DNA from: JAFGOG01 sp034429215
GTDB lineage: Bacteria; Chloroflexota; Anaerolineae; JAAYZQ01
Reading direction: 5' to 3'
Assembly (NCBI GenBank): GCA_034429215.1
Contig: DAOUGI010000043.1
Span: forward strand, 1 to 64,000
Length of the DNA stretch: 64,000 nucleotides
Under the pieces are notes generated by a model, which did no database searches, was not told the DNA's origin, and saw nothing but the letters and a program-made list of their open reading frames with translations. A program made the position numbers and the translations under genes. Below are positions 15,683 through 24,023 of this stretch, in pieces (the stretch's first letter is position 1; each line of letters starts with the position of its first letter).

Positions 15683-16714
15683 TTAACGCCAATAGGGATT
15701 GGACCACAGGGGCAGCGTCTGCCCGATGCCCTGCGCCCTGGCCGCCCGGTAGACCCGGTACGCCTCACACACGTCGTGGATGCCCAGCCCGATCGGGTTG
15801 AACAGGATCTTTTGCCCGCTGCTCTCGCGGCCGGGCGCCTTGCCGATGATGATGTCGCCCAGGTTGCTCACCTGCTCGCGGCGGACATACCCGTCGCGTA
15901 CGGCGCGAAAGGCCACGTCCACGGCGTGGTGGGCCACCTGGTCATAGTCGTCGCACACGATCCGGTCCAGCGTGCTGAGCACCTGGGCCGGGGTGTCCCA
16001 GAAGCTGACCTCGCAGTGGAGCGCCCCCGGCTTGTACCAATCGGCCTGGACGTATGGGAAAGAGCTGATCGTGGCGGTGATGAACACGTCGGACCCGCGG
16101 CATGCTTCCTCGGCAGCGCCGACCGCCCGGATCGCCAGGCCCAGCTCGGCGCTCATCTTGACGGCAAACGCCTCGGCCTTGGCCGGGTCCAGGTCAAAGA
16201 CCTTGCCCTCGGTGAGGTTGGGCAGGACCGCCCGCATGGCCATCGCCTGGGTGTGCATCTGCACGCCCGCGCCGACCATGCCCAAAACCGTCGATCCGGG
16301 CAGGGCCAGGTACTTGGCCGCCACGCCCGACGCCGCGCCGGTGCGCATGGCGCTGACGATGGTGCCGTCCATGACCGCCAGGGGCAGCAACGTTTCGGGA
16401 TCGTTGAGGATGATCAGGGCGTTGGCCCGCGGCAGGCCGTGCTTGGCCGGATTGCTTGGTCTGGATGGGATCCACTTGATGCCGGCGATGCGCAGGTCAC
16501 CGCCCAGGTAGGCGGGCATGGCCATGATCCGGCCGGTGGTCTCTTCGGTTTCAGGCCCGCCCCAGCGCAGCACCGGCTTGGGGGGCAGGATCGTCTCGCC
16601 AGAGGCGTGGAGCCGGAAAGAGGTCTCGATGGCCTGCACCGTCTCGCGCATGTTCAGGCCGCCGGCGGCGATCACATCCTCTTGGCTGAGATACAGGAAC
16701 TCTACCTTTGACAT
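15683..16714 (-). CDS. Ornithine cyclodeaminase / mu-crystallin family protein
   Basis: A 343-residue NAD(P)-binding protein of the OCD/mu-crystallin family. The Rossmann segment is STVLGMVGAGVQMHTQAM, and MDGTIVSAMRTGAASGVAAKYLA is the family core. Substrates in this family range from ornithine (giving proline) to cyclic imines and opine-type dehydrogenase reactions, so the exact activity is open. AAGGAG lies about 10 nt before the start. It forms a tight pair with the MttB homologue downstream. That pairing makes a proline-type or pyrroline substrate attractive but unproven. Confidence 0.85.
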   Translation of the reverse strand: MSKVEFLYLSQEDVIAAGGLNMRETVQAIETSFRLHASGETILPPKPVLRWGGPETEETTGRIMAMPAYLGGDLRIAGIKWIPSRPSNPAKHGLPRANALIILNDPETLLPLAVMDGTIVSAMRTGAASGVAAKYLALPGSTVLGMVGAGVQMHTQAMAMRAVLPNLTEGKVFDLDPAKAEAFAVKMSAELGLAIRAVGAAEEACRGSDVFITATISSFPYVQADWYKPGALHCEVSFWDTPAQVLSTLDRIVCDDYDQVAHHAVDVAFRAVRDGYVRREQVSNLGDIIIGKAPGRESSGQKILFNPIGLGIHDVCEAYRVYRAARAQGIGQTLPLWSNPYWR

Positions 16715-16732
16715 AGCCGTAAATTCTCCTTA

Positions 16733-18574
16733 TTATTCTACCGTCACGCTCTTGGCCAGGTTGCGCGGCTGATCCACGTCGGCGCCGCGCCGCACCGCCA
16801 TGTGATAGGCGAAAAGCTGGAGCGGCAGCACGGTCAGCACCGGCGTCAGCAGCGGCGACGTGTCCGGCACATAGATGACGTGGTCGGCTTTGGTGCCGAT
16901 AAAGTCGTCGCCCTCGGTGGCCACGGCGATTACCGTGCCGTCGCGGGCCTTGACCTGTTCGATCTGGCTGATCATCTTGTCATAGACGCCATCCTGGACG
17001 GCGATGGCTACCACCGGCATCTTGTCGTCGATCAGGGCGATCGGCCCGTGCTTCATCTCGCCCGCCGGATAGCCTTCGGCGTGGATGTAGCTGATCTCCT
17101 TTAGCTTGAGCGCGCCCTCCAGGGCGATCGGATAGTTGATGCCTCGCCCCAGGTACAGAAAATGCTCCCGCTCGAAAAAGAGGCTGGCCAGCCTGTCGTA
17201 CTTGCGGCCGTTGGCCAGCACCCGGCCGGCCAGCGCCGGCAGGGCCAGCAGTGCATCCAGCAGCCCGTCCATCCGCTCCGGTCCGATCGTCCCCCGCGCC
17301 TGACCCAGGTACAGTCCCAGCAGGTACTGGTCGACCAGTGAGGCGGTGAACGCCTTGGTGCTGGCCACCCCGATCTCGGGGCCGGCGTGCATATAGATCG
17401 CCCCGTCGGCCAGGCGGGCCGCCTGGCTGCCGATGACGTTCACGATCGACCACAGCCTGGCCCCTTTGCCCCGCGCCTCTTCCATCGCCGCCAGCGTGTC
17501 CACCGTCTCGCCGCTCTGGGTGATGGCCAGCACCGCCGTCCGGTCGTCGATCAGCGGGTCCCGGTAGCGGAACTCGGAGCCGTAATCCACTTCGACCGGG
17601 ATGCGGGCCAGCGCCTCGATCAGGAACTTGCCCACCAGCCCGGCGTAGGCCGACGTCCCGCAGGCGACGATCACCACCTTGTCGATCTGGCGCGCCTGTT
17701 CGGCGGTCAGGTTCAGCTCTGGCAGTTGGACCCGGCCCTGCCCAAAGTCGATCCGGTTGCCGATGGTAAAGCCGATCGTCTCGGCCTGCTCGTGGATCTC
17801 TTTTTGCATAAAGTGGCGGTACGGACCCTTGGCCGCCCGGACCGGGTCCCAGGGGACGGCGTGCGCCTCCTTGTGGATCGGGCAGCCGTCCAGGTTGGTG
17901 AACCGCGCCCCACCGGCGGTGACCACAGCCATCTCCCGGCTCTCCAGGTAGATCACCTGCTGGGTGTGCTCCAGGATGGCCGGGACGTCCGAGGCGACAA
18001 ACATCTCGCCCTGGCCCACGCCCACCGTCACTCCCCCGGCGTGGCCCAGCCGGGCCGCCACCAGCTTGTCGGGCTCCCGGCTGCTCATGATGACGACCGC
18101 GTGCGCTCCTTGAATCTGCTGCAGCGTCCGGCGGGCCGCCGTCTCCAGGTCGGCGCCCTGGTTGAGATAGCGCTCGACCAGGTGCACGATCACTTCGGTG
18201 TCGGTTTCCGAGGCGAACTGATGCCCCTCTGCTTGCAGCTCCTGGCGCAGGGTGCGGCAATTCTCGACGATGCCGTTCTGGATGACGACTACCTGACCGG
18301 TGCAGTCGATGTGGGGATGGGCGTTGGTTGGCGAGGGCCTGCCGTGGGTTGCCCAGCGGGTATGCCCCATGCCGATCGTGCCGCGGATCGGCTCGGCGTG
18401 TAACAGCGTTCCCAGGTTGTCCAGCTTGCCCACTGCCCGGCGAACCTGGATCTGGCCGTCGTGGATGGCGGCGATGCCGGCTGAATCATAGCCCCGGTAT
18501 TCGAGCCGTCTCAGCCCTTCGAAAACGATGGGAGTCGCCTGGCGCGGCCCCACGTAACCGACGATGCCACACAT
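16733..18574 (-). CDS. glmS: Glucosamine-6-phosphate synthase (isomerizing)
   Basis: A 613-residue enzyme that makes glucosamine-6-phosphate from fructose-6-phosphate and glutamine, the first step toward UDP-GlcNAc. The N-terminal glutaminase starts MCGIVGYVG with catalytic Cys2 exposed after Met removal. Two SIS domains follow (VACGTSAYAGLVGKF and THSGETVDTL-type block AITQSGETVDTL), and the C-terminus reads AKSVTVE. AGGAGGG lies upstream of the start. The leader carries a glmS ribozyme (18680-18832), so expression should fall when GlcN6P is abundant. OCD and MttB genes follow 18 nt after its stop. Confidence 0.97.
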   Translation of the reverse strand: MCGIVGYVGPRQATPIVFEGLRRLEYRGYDSAGIAAIHDGQIQVRRAVGKLDNLGTLLHAEPIRGTIGMGHTRWATHGRPSPTNAHPHIDCTGQVVVIQNGIVENCRTLRQELQAEGHQFASETDTEVIVHLVERYLNQGADLETAARRTLQQIQGAHAVVIMSSREPDKLVAARLGHAGGVTVGVGQGEMFVASDVPAILEHTQQVIYLESREMAVVTAGGARFTNLDGCPIHKEAHAVPWDPVRAAKGPYRHFMQKEIHEQAETIGFTIGNRIDFGQGRVQLPELNLTAEQARQIDKVVIVACGTSAYAGLVGKFLIEALARIPVEVDYGSEFRYRDPLIDDRTAVLAITQSGETVDTLAAMEEARGKGARLWSIVNVIGSQAARLADGAIYMHAGPEIGVASTKAFTASLVDQYLLGLYLGQARGTIGPERMDGLLDALLALPALAGRVLANGRKYDRLASLFFEREHFLYLGRGINYPIALEGALKLKEISYIHAEGYPAGEMKHGPIALIDDKMPVVAIAVQDGVYDKMISQIEQVKARDGTVIAVATEGDDFIGTKADHVIYVPDTSPLLTPVLTVLPLQLFAYHMAVRRGADVDQPRNLAKSVTVE

Positions 18575-18679
18575 GGGATATTCCCTCCTGTTGGTTTGAG
18601 GTCATCGGTCACCGCGCTTGCCTTTTGTCGCGCCGGTCGCCCGGCGCTTTTGTGTGGCGCGCTTGTTGTCAGGAGGGAA

Positions 18680-18832
18680 AAGATCGGGCCGTGACCGCAG
18701 CCCGGCAGGCATCCGCTGATCTTTCGACTTTTTCGCCCCCGGAATTGGGACGATTAGCCCCGCCCTGCGGCGGGGAGCCTGCTCCTCGTCAGCTTGGCCG
18801 CCTTTGACGCGGCCAAGCCCTTGCGCCGTCTT
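18680..18832 (-). promoter_or_regulatory. glmS ribozyme / riboswitch
   Basis: The glmS leader contains the conserved glmS ribozyme blocks in the right order. First comes GGCGCAAG at the cleavage region (18827-18820). Next is a P2 stem GCTTGGCCGC / GGCGGCCAAGC, then CTGACGAGG, a variable G+C stem and TAATCGT. The core AGCGGATGCCTGCCGGGCTG lies at about 18716-18697. Self-cleavage by bound GlcN6P destabilises the mRNA in known examples. It lies 106 nt before the glmS start. Identification is by eye against the known consensus. Confidence 0.85.
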
Positions 18833-18879
18833 TCCCTGTCGTGTCTCTTGCCGGTCCGCCTCCTTCTGCGGGCAGGCAC

Positions 18880-18908
18880 ATTATAGGGTCAAAGAAGGGG
18901 AAAAGCAA
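18880..18908 (-). promoter_or_regulatory. Promoter of glmS
   Basis: Minus strand TTGCTT (18903-18908) and TATAAT (18880-18885) with a 17-nt spacer. Transcription would start near 18873, upstream of the ribozyme. Confidence 0.65.
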
Positions 18909-18969
18909 GAACGAGGGCTTCCGGTGCAAGTCCCGACTCGGCTTCAAGCTACATAAGCGGGGCGCCAAG

Positions 18970-18997
18970 TTGACGCCGAAACGGATCGGTGTATAAT
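18970..18997 (+). promoter_or_regulatory. Promoter of the ferredoxin gene
   Basis: TTGACG (18970-18975) and TATAAT (18992-18997) with a 16-nt spacer, diverging from the glmS promoter. The leader is about 45 nt. Confidence 0.7.
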
Positions 18998-19048
18998 ACA
19001 GTCGCCGCCGGTGGCGAGCAATATATGTAGCAAGGAGGTTTCAGTCCG

Positions 19049-19216
19049 ATGGTCGTCATCACCGATGAATGCATCGAATGTGGCTCGTGCGAGCCCGAAT
19101 GCCCGGAAGAGGCTATCAGCCCGGGCGACGGCAAGTACGTCATCAACAACGAACTGTGCGTCGAGTGCCTTACCTGCATCGACGTCTGCCCCAATGAGGC
19201 GATTGTCCAGCAGTAA
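19049..19216 (+). CDS. 2[4Fe-4S] ferredoxin
   Basis: A 55-residue clostridial-type ferredoxin starting MVVITDECIECGSC. It has two CxxCxxCxxxCP sets: CIECGSCEPECP and CVECLTCIDVCP. AAGGAGG lies 9 nt before the start. It has its own promoter and a shared bidirectional terminator. It faces the iorBA genes, whose product needs a ferredoxin electron acceptor, so it is a plausible partner. Confidence 0.93.
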   Translation: MVVITDECIECGSCEPECPEEAISPGDGKYVINNELCVECLTCIDVCPNEAIVQQ

Positions 19217-19235
19217 AGCGTAACGGACCCTAACC

Positions 19236-19268
19236 AAAAACCCGGTTTCGGCAAGAAACCGGGTTTTT
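19236..19268. terminator. Bidirectional terminator between ferredoxin and iorB
   Basis: A 14-bp stem AAAAACCCGGTTTC / GAAACCGGGTTTTT with the loop GGCAA. Runs of A and T flank it on both sides, so it can serve both converging genes. Confidence 0.9.
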
Positions 19269-19271
19269 GCT

Positions 19272-19868
19272 TTATCTGCGACAGGCCGCCTCTCGTCCTC
19301 TCAGGAATGCCTGCCGGTTCAGCTCCAGGTATTTGGCCGGCACCCGCCCGGCGATGACCTCCAGCCAGGTTTCCTCCGGCACCTCGATAAAGGCCGACAG
19401 CGCGCCCAGCAGCACAATGTTCGCCGCCCGGGCGTTGCCCGTCGACCGGGCGATCTCGGCGCCGGGCACCAGGCAAAAGCGCCCGGTCGCCTGGCGAAAG
19501 ACCGCCGACACCTCCTCATCGGTCGGATAGATCGCCCCTCCCGACGTAACGGTGATCGGGCGGATCGCCTCACTGTCGACGATGGCCAGTCCGCCCGGTT
19601 TCAGGTACTCGATGTAGCGCACCGCCTCGGCCCGCTCGAACACCAGGATCGCGTCGGCCTCGCCCATCCCGATCAGCGGCGAAAAGACCCGCTCGGCGTT
19701 CCAGCGCACGTGGGTGTTCACGCTGCCTCCCCGCTGGGCCATGCCGTGCACCTCTGACATTTTCACGTCCAGGCCGGCCGCCAGGCCGACATCGGCCAGC
19801 ACGTTGCTGGCCAGGATCGTCCCCTGCCCGCCGACGCCGGCCAGGAGAAAGCTATAGCTCTCGATCAT
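19272..19868 (-). CDS. iorB: Indolepyruvate ferredoxin oxidoreductase, beta subunit
   Basis: A 198-residue gamma/beta-type subunit of a 2-oxoacid:ferredoxin oxidoreductase. It contains FLLAGVGGQGTILASNVLAD, the nucleotide/CoA-side motif, then EVHGMAQRGGSVNTHVRW. ATG 19868 is preferred because AGAGGTG lies about 7 nt upstream and the conserved fold starts there. It pairs with IorA to decarboxylate aryl pyruvates oxidatively to aryl-acetyl-CoA with ferredoxin as acceptor. It is downstream of iorA with a dispersed repeat between the two genes. Confidence 0.93.
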   Translation of the reverse strand: MIESYSFLLAGVGGQGTILASNVLADVGLAAGLDVKMSEVHGMAQRGGSVNTHVRWNAERVFSPLIGMGEADAILVFERAEAVRYIEYLKPGGLAIVDSEAIRPITVTSGGAIYPTDEEVSAVFRQATGRFCLVPGAEIARSTGNARAANIVLLGALSAFIEVPEETWLEVIAGRVPAKYLELNRQAFLRGREAACRR

Positions 19869-19882
19869 GATGCACCTCTTTC

Positions 19883-19925
19883 CATCCCCCTCGCCCCTCA
19901 GGGGAGAGGGTCGGGGTGAGGGGTG
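19883..19925. repeat. Dispersed GGGGAGAGG / GGGGTGAGGGG repeat, copy 2
   Basis: It lies between iorA and iorB. The core is CCCCTCGCCCCTCAGGGG followed by AGAGGGTCGGGGTGAGGGG. It matches copy 1 at 7076-7116. Confidence 0.75.
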
Positions 19926-19927
19926 TT

Positions 19928-21760
19928 CTACGCCCCCTCTTCTACCTGCTCCCTGAACAGGATCGCGTGCCGCGGGCAGACCTGGGCGCACACCTCGCAG
20001 CCGGTGCACAACAGCGGGTCGATCTGCGCCTTGGGCCGCTGGGTCTTGGCGTCCAGCTCGTCGCTCTTCAAGATAGCCGGGCAGCCGATGCGGAAGCACA
20101 TCGTGCAGCCGTTGCAGGTGTCGGCCACCACCCGCAGTTGTGTCCATCGCCGGCGGGCCTCGGGCAGCAGCGCGCACTCGCGGCGGGTGATCAGCACGCT
20201 CGGGCCGTCGGCCTTGACAAACTCTTTGAGGGCGGCCTCGACCGCCTTAACGTCGTAGGCGTCCACCGTCACCACCCGGTTTAAGCCCAGCGCCCGCACC
20301 AGCGGCTCCAGCTCGATCGGCGGCGTCTCTTGCATCTGGAGCGTGTGGCCGGTGCCGGGGTTTTGCTGGTGGCCGGTCATGCCCGTCGTCCGGTTGTCGA
20401 GGATGATCGTGATCACGTTGCTGCGGTTAAAGGCCACGTTCACCAGCGCCGGCAGCCCGGTGTGGAAAAAGGTCGAGTCGCCGATGACCGCCACCATCCG
20501 CTCGCCGATGCCCGCCTGGGCCGCGCCGTGGGCCACGCCGATGCTGGCCCCCATGCAGCCGCAGGTGTGGAGCGCCGACAGGGGCGGCAGCAGCGCCAGC
20601 GTGTAGCAGCCGATGTCGCCCGCCACCGGCAGGCGCATCTTGCTCAGCACGTGGAACACCCCGCGATGCGGGCAGCCGGGACACAGCACCGGCGGCCGGG
20701 GCGGCACCGGCGGTTTGTCCAGCTCCAGCAGCGGCACGTGGGCCGCCTCGGGCAGCAGCCCGGCCTTGACCGCGCTCTCGCGGACCACCCGCGGGTCGAA
20801 CTCGTCATAGATCGGAAAGATGCTCTTGCCCTCGCAGGCGATGCCCATCAGCTTGATCTCTTCCTCGATGAAGGGGTCGAGCTCTTCGATGACGATCAGC
20901 CGCCCGACGGCGGCGGCGAACTGGCCGATCAGCTTCGGCGGCAGCGGATAGGTCATCCCCAGCCGCAGGATCGACGCCTGGGGGAACACTTCCCTGGCGT
21001 ACTGGTAGGACACGCCACAGGTGACGATGCCCAGTGAGGTATCGCCCCATTCGACCCGGTTGAAGGCAAAGGTCTCGGCGAAATCGGCCGCCAGCCGGAT
21101 CCGTTCCTCGATCACCGGGTGGCGCTTGCGGGCGTGGCCGGGGATCATGATATATTTGGCCGGGTTGCGGGGGAACGTGTCCAGGGGCGGCTTGCCCTGG
21201 GCGATCAGCGTCTCGGCGTCCTCTCCCCTGAAGGGGATCTCCGTGGTCAGCTCCACCGCCGTGCTGGAGTGGCAGACGCGGGTCGTCAGCCGCAGGAATA
21301 CCGGCGTGTCGAGCTGCTCGCTGAGGTCGAACGCCACGCCGACCATGTCCTTGGCTTCCTGGCTGTCGGAGGGCTCCAGGCAGGGGATGCGGGCGAACTT
21401 GGCATAGCGGCGGTTGTCCTGCTCGTTCTGCGACGAGTGCATCGCCGGGTCGTCGGCGGTCACGATCACCAGACCGGCCTCCGTGCCGGTCATCGACGCA
21501 TAGAAAACAGAATCGGCGGCCACGTTGACGCCCACATGCTTCATGGTCGCCAGCGCCCGCCGGCCGGCATAGGCCGCCCCCACCGCCACGTCCACGGCCA
21601 CCTTTTCGTTGGGCGACCACTCGGCATAGACGTTGGGGTAACGGGCCAGGTTCTCCAGGATCTCGGTGCTGGGGGTGCCGGGATAGGCCGCGGCGACCTT
21701 GACGCCCGCCTCCCACGCCCCCCTGGCCACCGCTTCGTTACCCGACAGCAATCGTTTCAC
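19928..21760 (-). CDS. iorA: Indolepyruvate ferredoxin oxidoreductase, alpha subunit
   Basis: A 610-residue fused subunit. The pyrimidine-binding domain (LLSGNEAVARGAWEAGV) comes first. The TPP-binding domain follows with CPGCPHRG and GDSTFFHTGLPALVNV. The C-terminal ferredoxin domain has CNGCTMCFRIGCP and CTGCEVCAQVCP. GTG 21760 is chosen because GGGAGGTGAC lies upstream; the frame itself extends to 21802. With IorB it converts indolepyruvate and related aryl pyruvates from aromatic amino acid breakdown. In the first cluster the second cysteine group is CFRIGCP, spaced differently, as is common in IorA. Confidence 0.95.
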   Translation of the reverse strand: MKRLLSGNEAVARGAWEAGVKVAAAYPGTPSTEILENLARYPNVYAEWSPNEKVAVDVAVGAAYAGRRALATMKHVGVNVAADSVFYASMTGTEAGLVIVTADDPAMHSSQNEQDNRRYAKFARIPCLEPSDSQEAKDMVGVAFDLSEQLDTPVFLRLTTRVCHSSTAVELTTEIPFRGEDAETLIAQGKPPLDTFPRNPAKYIMIPGHARKRHPVIEERIRLAADFAETFAFNRVEWGDTSLGIVTCGVSYQYAREVFPQASILRLGMTYPLPPKLIGQFAAAVGRLIVIEELDPFIEEEIKLMGIACEGKSIFPIYDEFDPRVVRESAVKAGLLPEAAHVPLLELDKPPVPPRPPVLCPGCPHRGVFHVLSKMRLPVAGDIGCYTLALLPPLSALHTCGCMGASIGVAHGAAQAGIGERMVAVIGDSTFFHTGLPALVNVAFNRSNVITIILDNRTTGMTGHQQNPGTGHTLQMQETPPIELEPLVRALGLNRVVTVDAYDVKAVEAALKEFVKADGPSVLITRRECALLPEARRRWTQLRVVADTCNGCTMCFRIGCPAILKSDELDAKTQRPKAQIDPLLCTGCEVCAQVCPRHAILFREQVEEGA

Positions 21761-21790
21761 GATGTCACCTCCCTCGGTGATGTCGGGCCG

Positions 21791-21818
21791 ATTATACCAC
21801 ACAAGCCGGCTGGTTCAA
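21791..21818 (-). promoter_or_regulatory. Promoter of iorAB
   Basis: Minus strand TTGAAC (21813-21818) and TATAAT (21791-21796) with a 16-nt spacer. It gives a short leader before GTG 21760. Confidence 0.6.
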
Positions 21819-21866
21819 AATCGATTTCCCACGATCTGTCATTCCGAGCGAAGCGAAGAATCTGTT

Positions 21867-21894
21867 TTGCACCTGTCCGATCCTGTGCTATACT
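21867..21894 (+). promoter_or_regulatory. Promoter of tRNA-Arg and lysE
   Basis: TTGCAC (21867-21872) and TATACT (21889-21894) with a 16-nt spacer. The start would be near 21901, 5 nt before the tRNA. Confidence 0.6.
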
Positions 21895-21905
21895 ATGTGC
21901 GGTGT

Positions 21906-21978
21906 GCCCCTGTAGCTCAGCGGACAGAGCAGAGGTTTCCTAAACCTTGTGTCGCAGGTTCAATTCCTGCCAGGGGTA
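21906..21978 (+). tRNA. tRNA-Arg (anticodon CCT)
   Basis: A 73-nt cloverleaf. Acceptor stem GCCCCTG / CAGGGGT; D-arm GCTC..GAGC; anticodon stem GAGGT / ACCTT with loop TTCCTAA, giving CCT; T-arm GCAGG-TTCAATT-CCTGC; discriminator A. CCA is not encoded. It reads the AGG codon. The lysE start codon lies only 10 nt after its 3' end. Confidence 0.95.
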
Positions 21979-21987
21979 CCTTTTTTT

Positions 21988-22608
21988 ATGGACGTCACCT
22001 TTTTCTTCCGCGGCCTGCTCATCGGCCTGTCGATCGCCGCGCCGGTTGGACCGATCGGCGTGCTGTGCATCCGCCGCACCCTGGCCCAGGGGCGGGCCGC
22101 CGGCCTGGTCTCCGGCCTCGGCGCCGCCACCGCCGACGCCCTGTATGGTTTCATCGCCGCCTTTGGCCTGACCTTCATCTCTGGCTTTTTGATCGACCAG
22201 CAGACCTGGCTCCGCCTCGTCGGCGGGCTGTTCCTGTTGGTCCTGGGGTGCAAGACCCTGCTGGCCAAACCGGCCGGCCCGGCCCGGCCTGCCCAGGCCG
22301 GCGGGCGCGGCCTGTTGGCCGCCTACACCTCCACCCTGTTCCTGACCCTGACCAACCCGATCACCATCCTCTTTTTCGCCGGCGTCTTTGCCGGCCTGGG
22401 CGCGGCCGGCGGCGGCAGTTACGCCTCGGCGGCGATCCTGGTTCTCGGCGTGTTCGCCGGATCGGCCCTGTGGTGGCTCACTCTGAGCGGCCTGGTCGGC
22501 CTGTTCCGCACCCGGTTCGACGCCCGCGCCCTGCGCTGGGTGAACCGGCTGTCGGGCTTGGTGATCGTGGGCTTTGGCCTGGCCGCCCTGTTCAGCTTGA
22601 AAGGATAA
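21988..22608 (+). CDS. LysE/RhtB-family amino acid exporter
   Basis: A 206-residue inner-membrane protein with six hydrophobic segments. The start reads MDVTFFFRGLLIGLSIAAPVGPIGVLC, with the PVGPIG motif of the LysE/RhtB family; another conserved block is LTLTNPITILFFAGVF. It would export an amino acid or analogue. ATG 21988 has no Shine-Dalgarno sequence and sits directly behind the tRNA-Arg gene, separated by a T7 run. The message would begin almost at the start codon after tRNA 3' processing. The GNAT gene follows 9 nt after its stop. Confidence 0.88.
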   Translation: MDVTFFFRGLLIGLSIAAPVGPIGVLCIRRTLAQGRAAGLVSGLGAATADALYGFIAAFGLTFISGFLIDQQTWLRLVGGLFLLVLGCKTLLAKPAGPARPAQAGGRGLLAAYTSTLFLTLTNPITILFFAGVFAGLGAAGGGSYASAAILVLGVFAGSALWWLTLSGLVGLFRTRFDARALRWVNRLSGLVIVGFGLAALFSLKG

Positions 22609-22617
22609 CGACCGACC

Positions 22618-23946
22618 ATGACGAAAAACGTTCTGCGTGACCTGGGAGACGGCCTGATCCTGCGCCGGGCGACTGCCGCCGACGCCGAGCCGCTGGCGGC
22701 GTTCAACGCCGAGATCCACCGCGATCCCCATTCGGGAGGGCCGGACGAGCCGGTCGCCGCCTGGACGCGCGACCTGTTCCGCGGCGATCACCCCACCTTT
22801 GCCCTGGAAGATTTCACCATCGTCGAGGACACCCGCACCGGGGCCATCGTCTCGTCGCTCAACCTGATCCCCCAGACCTGGGCCTACGGCGGCATCCCCT
22901 TTGGCGTCGGCCGGCCCGAGCTGGTGGGCACCCATCCCGACTATCGGCGGCGAGGGCTGATCCGCGCCCAGTTCGAGGTGATCCACGGCTGGAGCGCCGA
23001 GCGGGGCCACCTGGTCCAGGCCATCACCGGCATCCCCTGGTACTATCGCCGGTTCGGCTATGAGATGGCTCTCGACCTGAGCGGCGGCCGGGTTGGCTAT
23101 GCCCCGCAGGTCCCCAAGCTGAAGGAGGGCGAGCCGGAGCCCTACCCGATCCGCCCGGCCGGCGAGGCCGACCTGCCCTTCATCGCCCAACTTTACGACG
23201 AGAGCCTGAAGCGCAGCCGGGTGACCTGTGTCCTCGACCTGGAGCTGTGGCGCTACGAGCTGCGCATGAGCCCCGGAAACGTCCAGCGCCAGGTGCCGAG
23301 CGTAATCGAGACGCGCGAGGGCGAGCCGGTCGGGTTTATCGCCCTTGCAGCCATGTTGTGGGGGACGATGAAGGCGATCACCTGGTATGAGGTCAAGCCC
23401 GGCGCGTCGTGGCTGGCGGTGACCCCCGCCGTCATCCGCCACCTGTGGGCCGCCGGCCGGGAGCACGCCGCCCGCGACGGCAAGGAGCTGGAGGCGTTCG
23501 GCTTTTGGCTGAGCCGCGATCACCCCGCCTACCACGCCGCCGCCGACCGGCTGCCGGGCGCCCGCAAGCCCTACGGCTGGCAGATACGCGTGCCCGACCT
23601 GCCCGGCTTTTTACGGCACATCGCCCCGGCGCTGGAGCGGTCGCTGGCTGCCTCGCCGGCGGCGGGCCACACCTGCGAGTTCAAGATCAGCTTTTTCGAC
23701 AGCGGCCTGCGCTTGGCGCTCGACAGGGGCCGGCTGGCCGCCGTCGAGCCGTGGCAGCCGTCGCCCAAGGAGGAGGACGATGCCTGGTTCCCCCGCGGGG
23801 CCTTCTTGCAGTTGATGTTTGGCTACCACTCGTTGCAGGAGCTGCGCGAGGCCTACGCCGAGTGTTGGGTGGCGAGCGACGAGGTGCGCGAGGTGCTCGC
23901 CGGCCTGTTCCCCAAACAGGGCTCGGACACCTGGCCGGTGGCCTGA
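22618..23946 (+). CDS. Eis-like GNAT N-acetyltransferase
   Basis: A 442-residue protein with two tandem GNAT domains and a C-terminal sterol-carrier-like region, as in the Eis family. The acetyl-CoA pyrophosphate loop is VGTHPDYRRRGLIRAQF at about residues 102-118, followed by ITGIPWYYRRFGYEMAL. The second domain centres on about 180-320. Eis-type enzymes acetylate aminoglycosides or Lys residues; the substrate here is unknown. It starts 9 nt after lysE and is probably co-transcribed with it. Confidence 0.82.
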   Translation: MTKNVLRDLGDGLILRRATAADAEPLAAFNAEIHRDPHSGGPDEPVAAWTRDLFRGDHPTFALEDFTIVEDTRTGAIVSSLNLIPQTWAYGGIPFGVGRPELVGTHPDYRRRGLIRAQFEVIHGWSAERGHLVQAITGIPWYYRRFGYEMALDLSGGRVGYAPQVPKLKEGEPEPYPIRPAGEADLPFIAQLYDESLKRSRVTCVLDLELWRYELRMSPGNVQRQVPSVIETREGEPVGFIALAAMLWGTMKAITWYEVKPGASWLAVTPAVIRHLWAAGREHAARDGKELEAFGFWLSRDHPAYHAAADRLPGARKPYGWQIRVPDLPGFLRHIAPALERSLAASPAAGHTCEFKISFFDSGLRLALDRGRLAAVEPWQPSPKEEDDAWFPRGAFLQLMFGYHSLQELREAYAECWVASDEVREVLAGLFPKQGSDTWPVA

Positions 23947-24023
23947 GCCGAAGAGGGCAGCCCGCTCGCAGCAGCGACTTGCAAATAACTGAGCCATACT
24001 GCGCCGGTCAGACCGGCTGCGGA

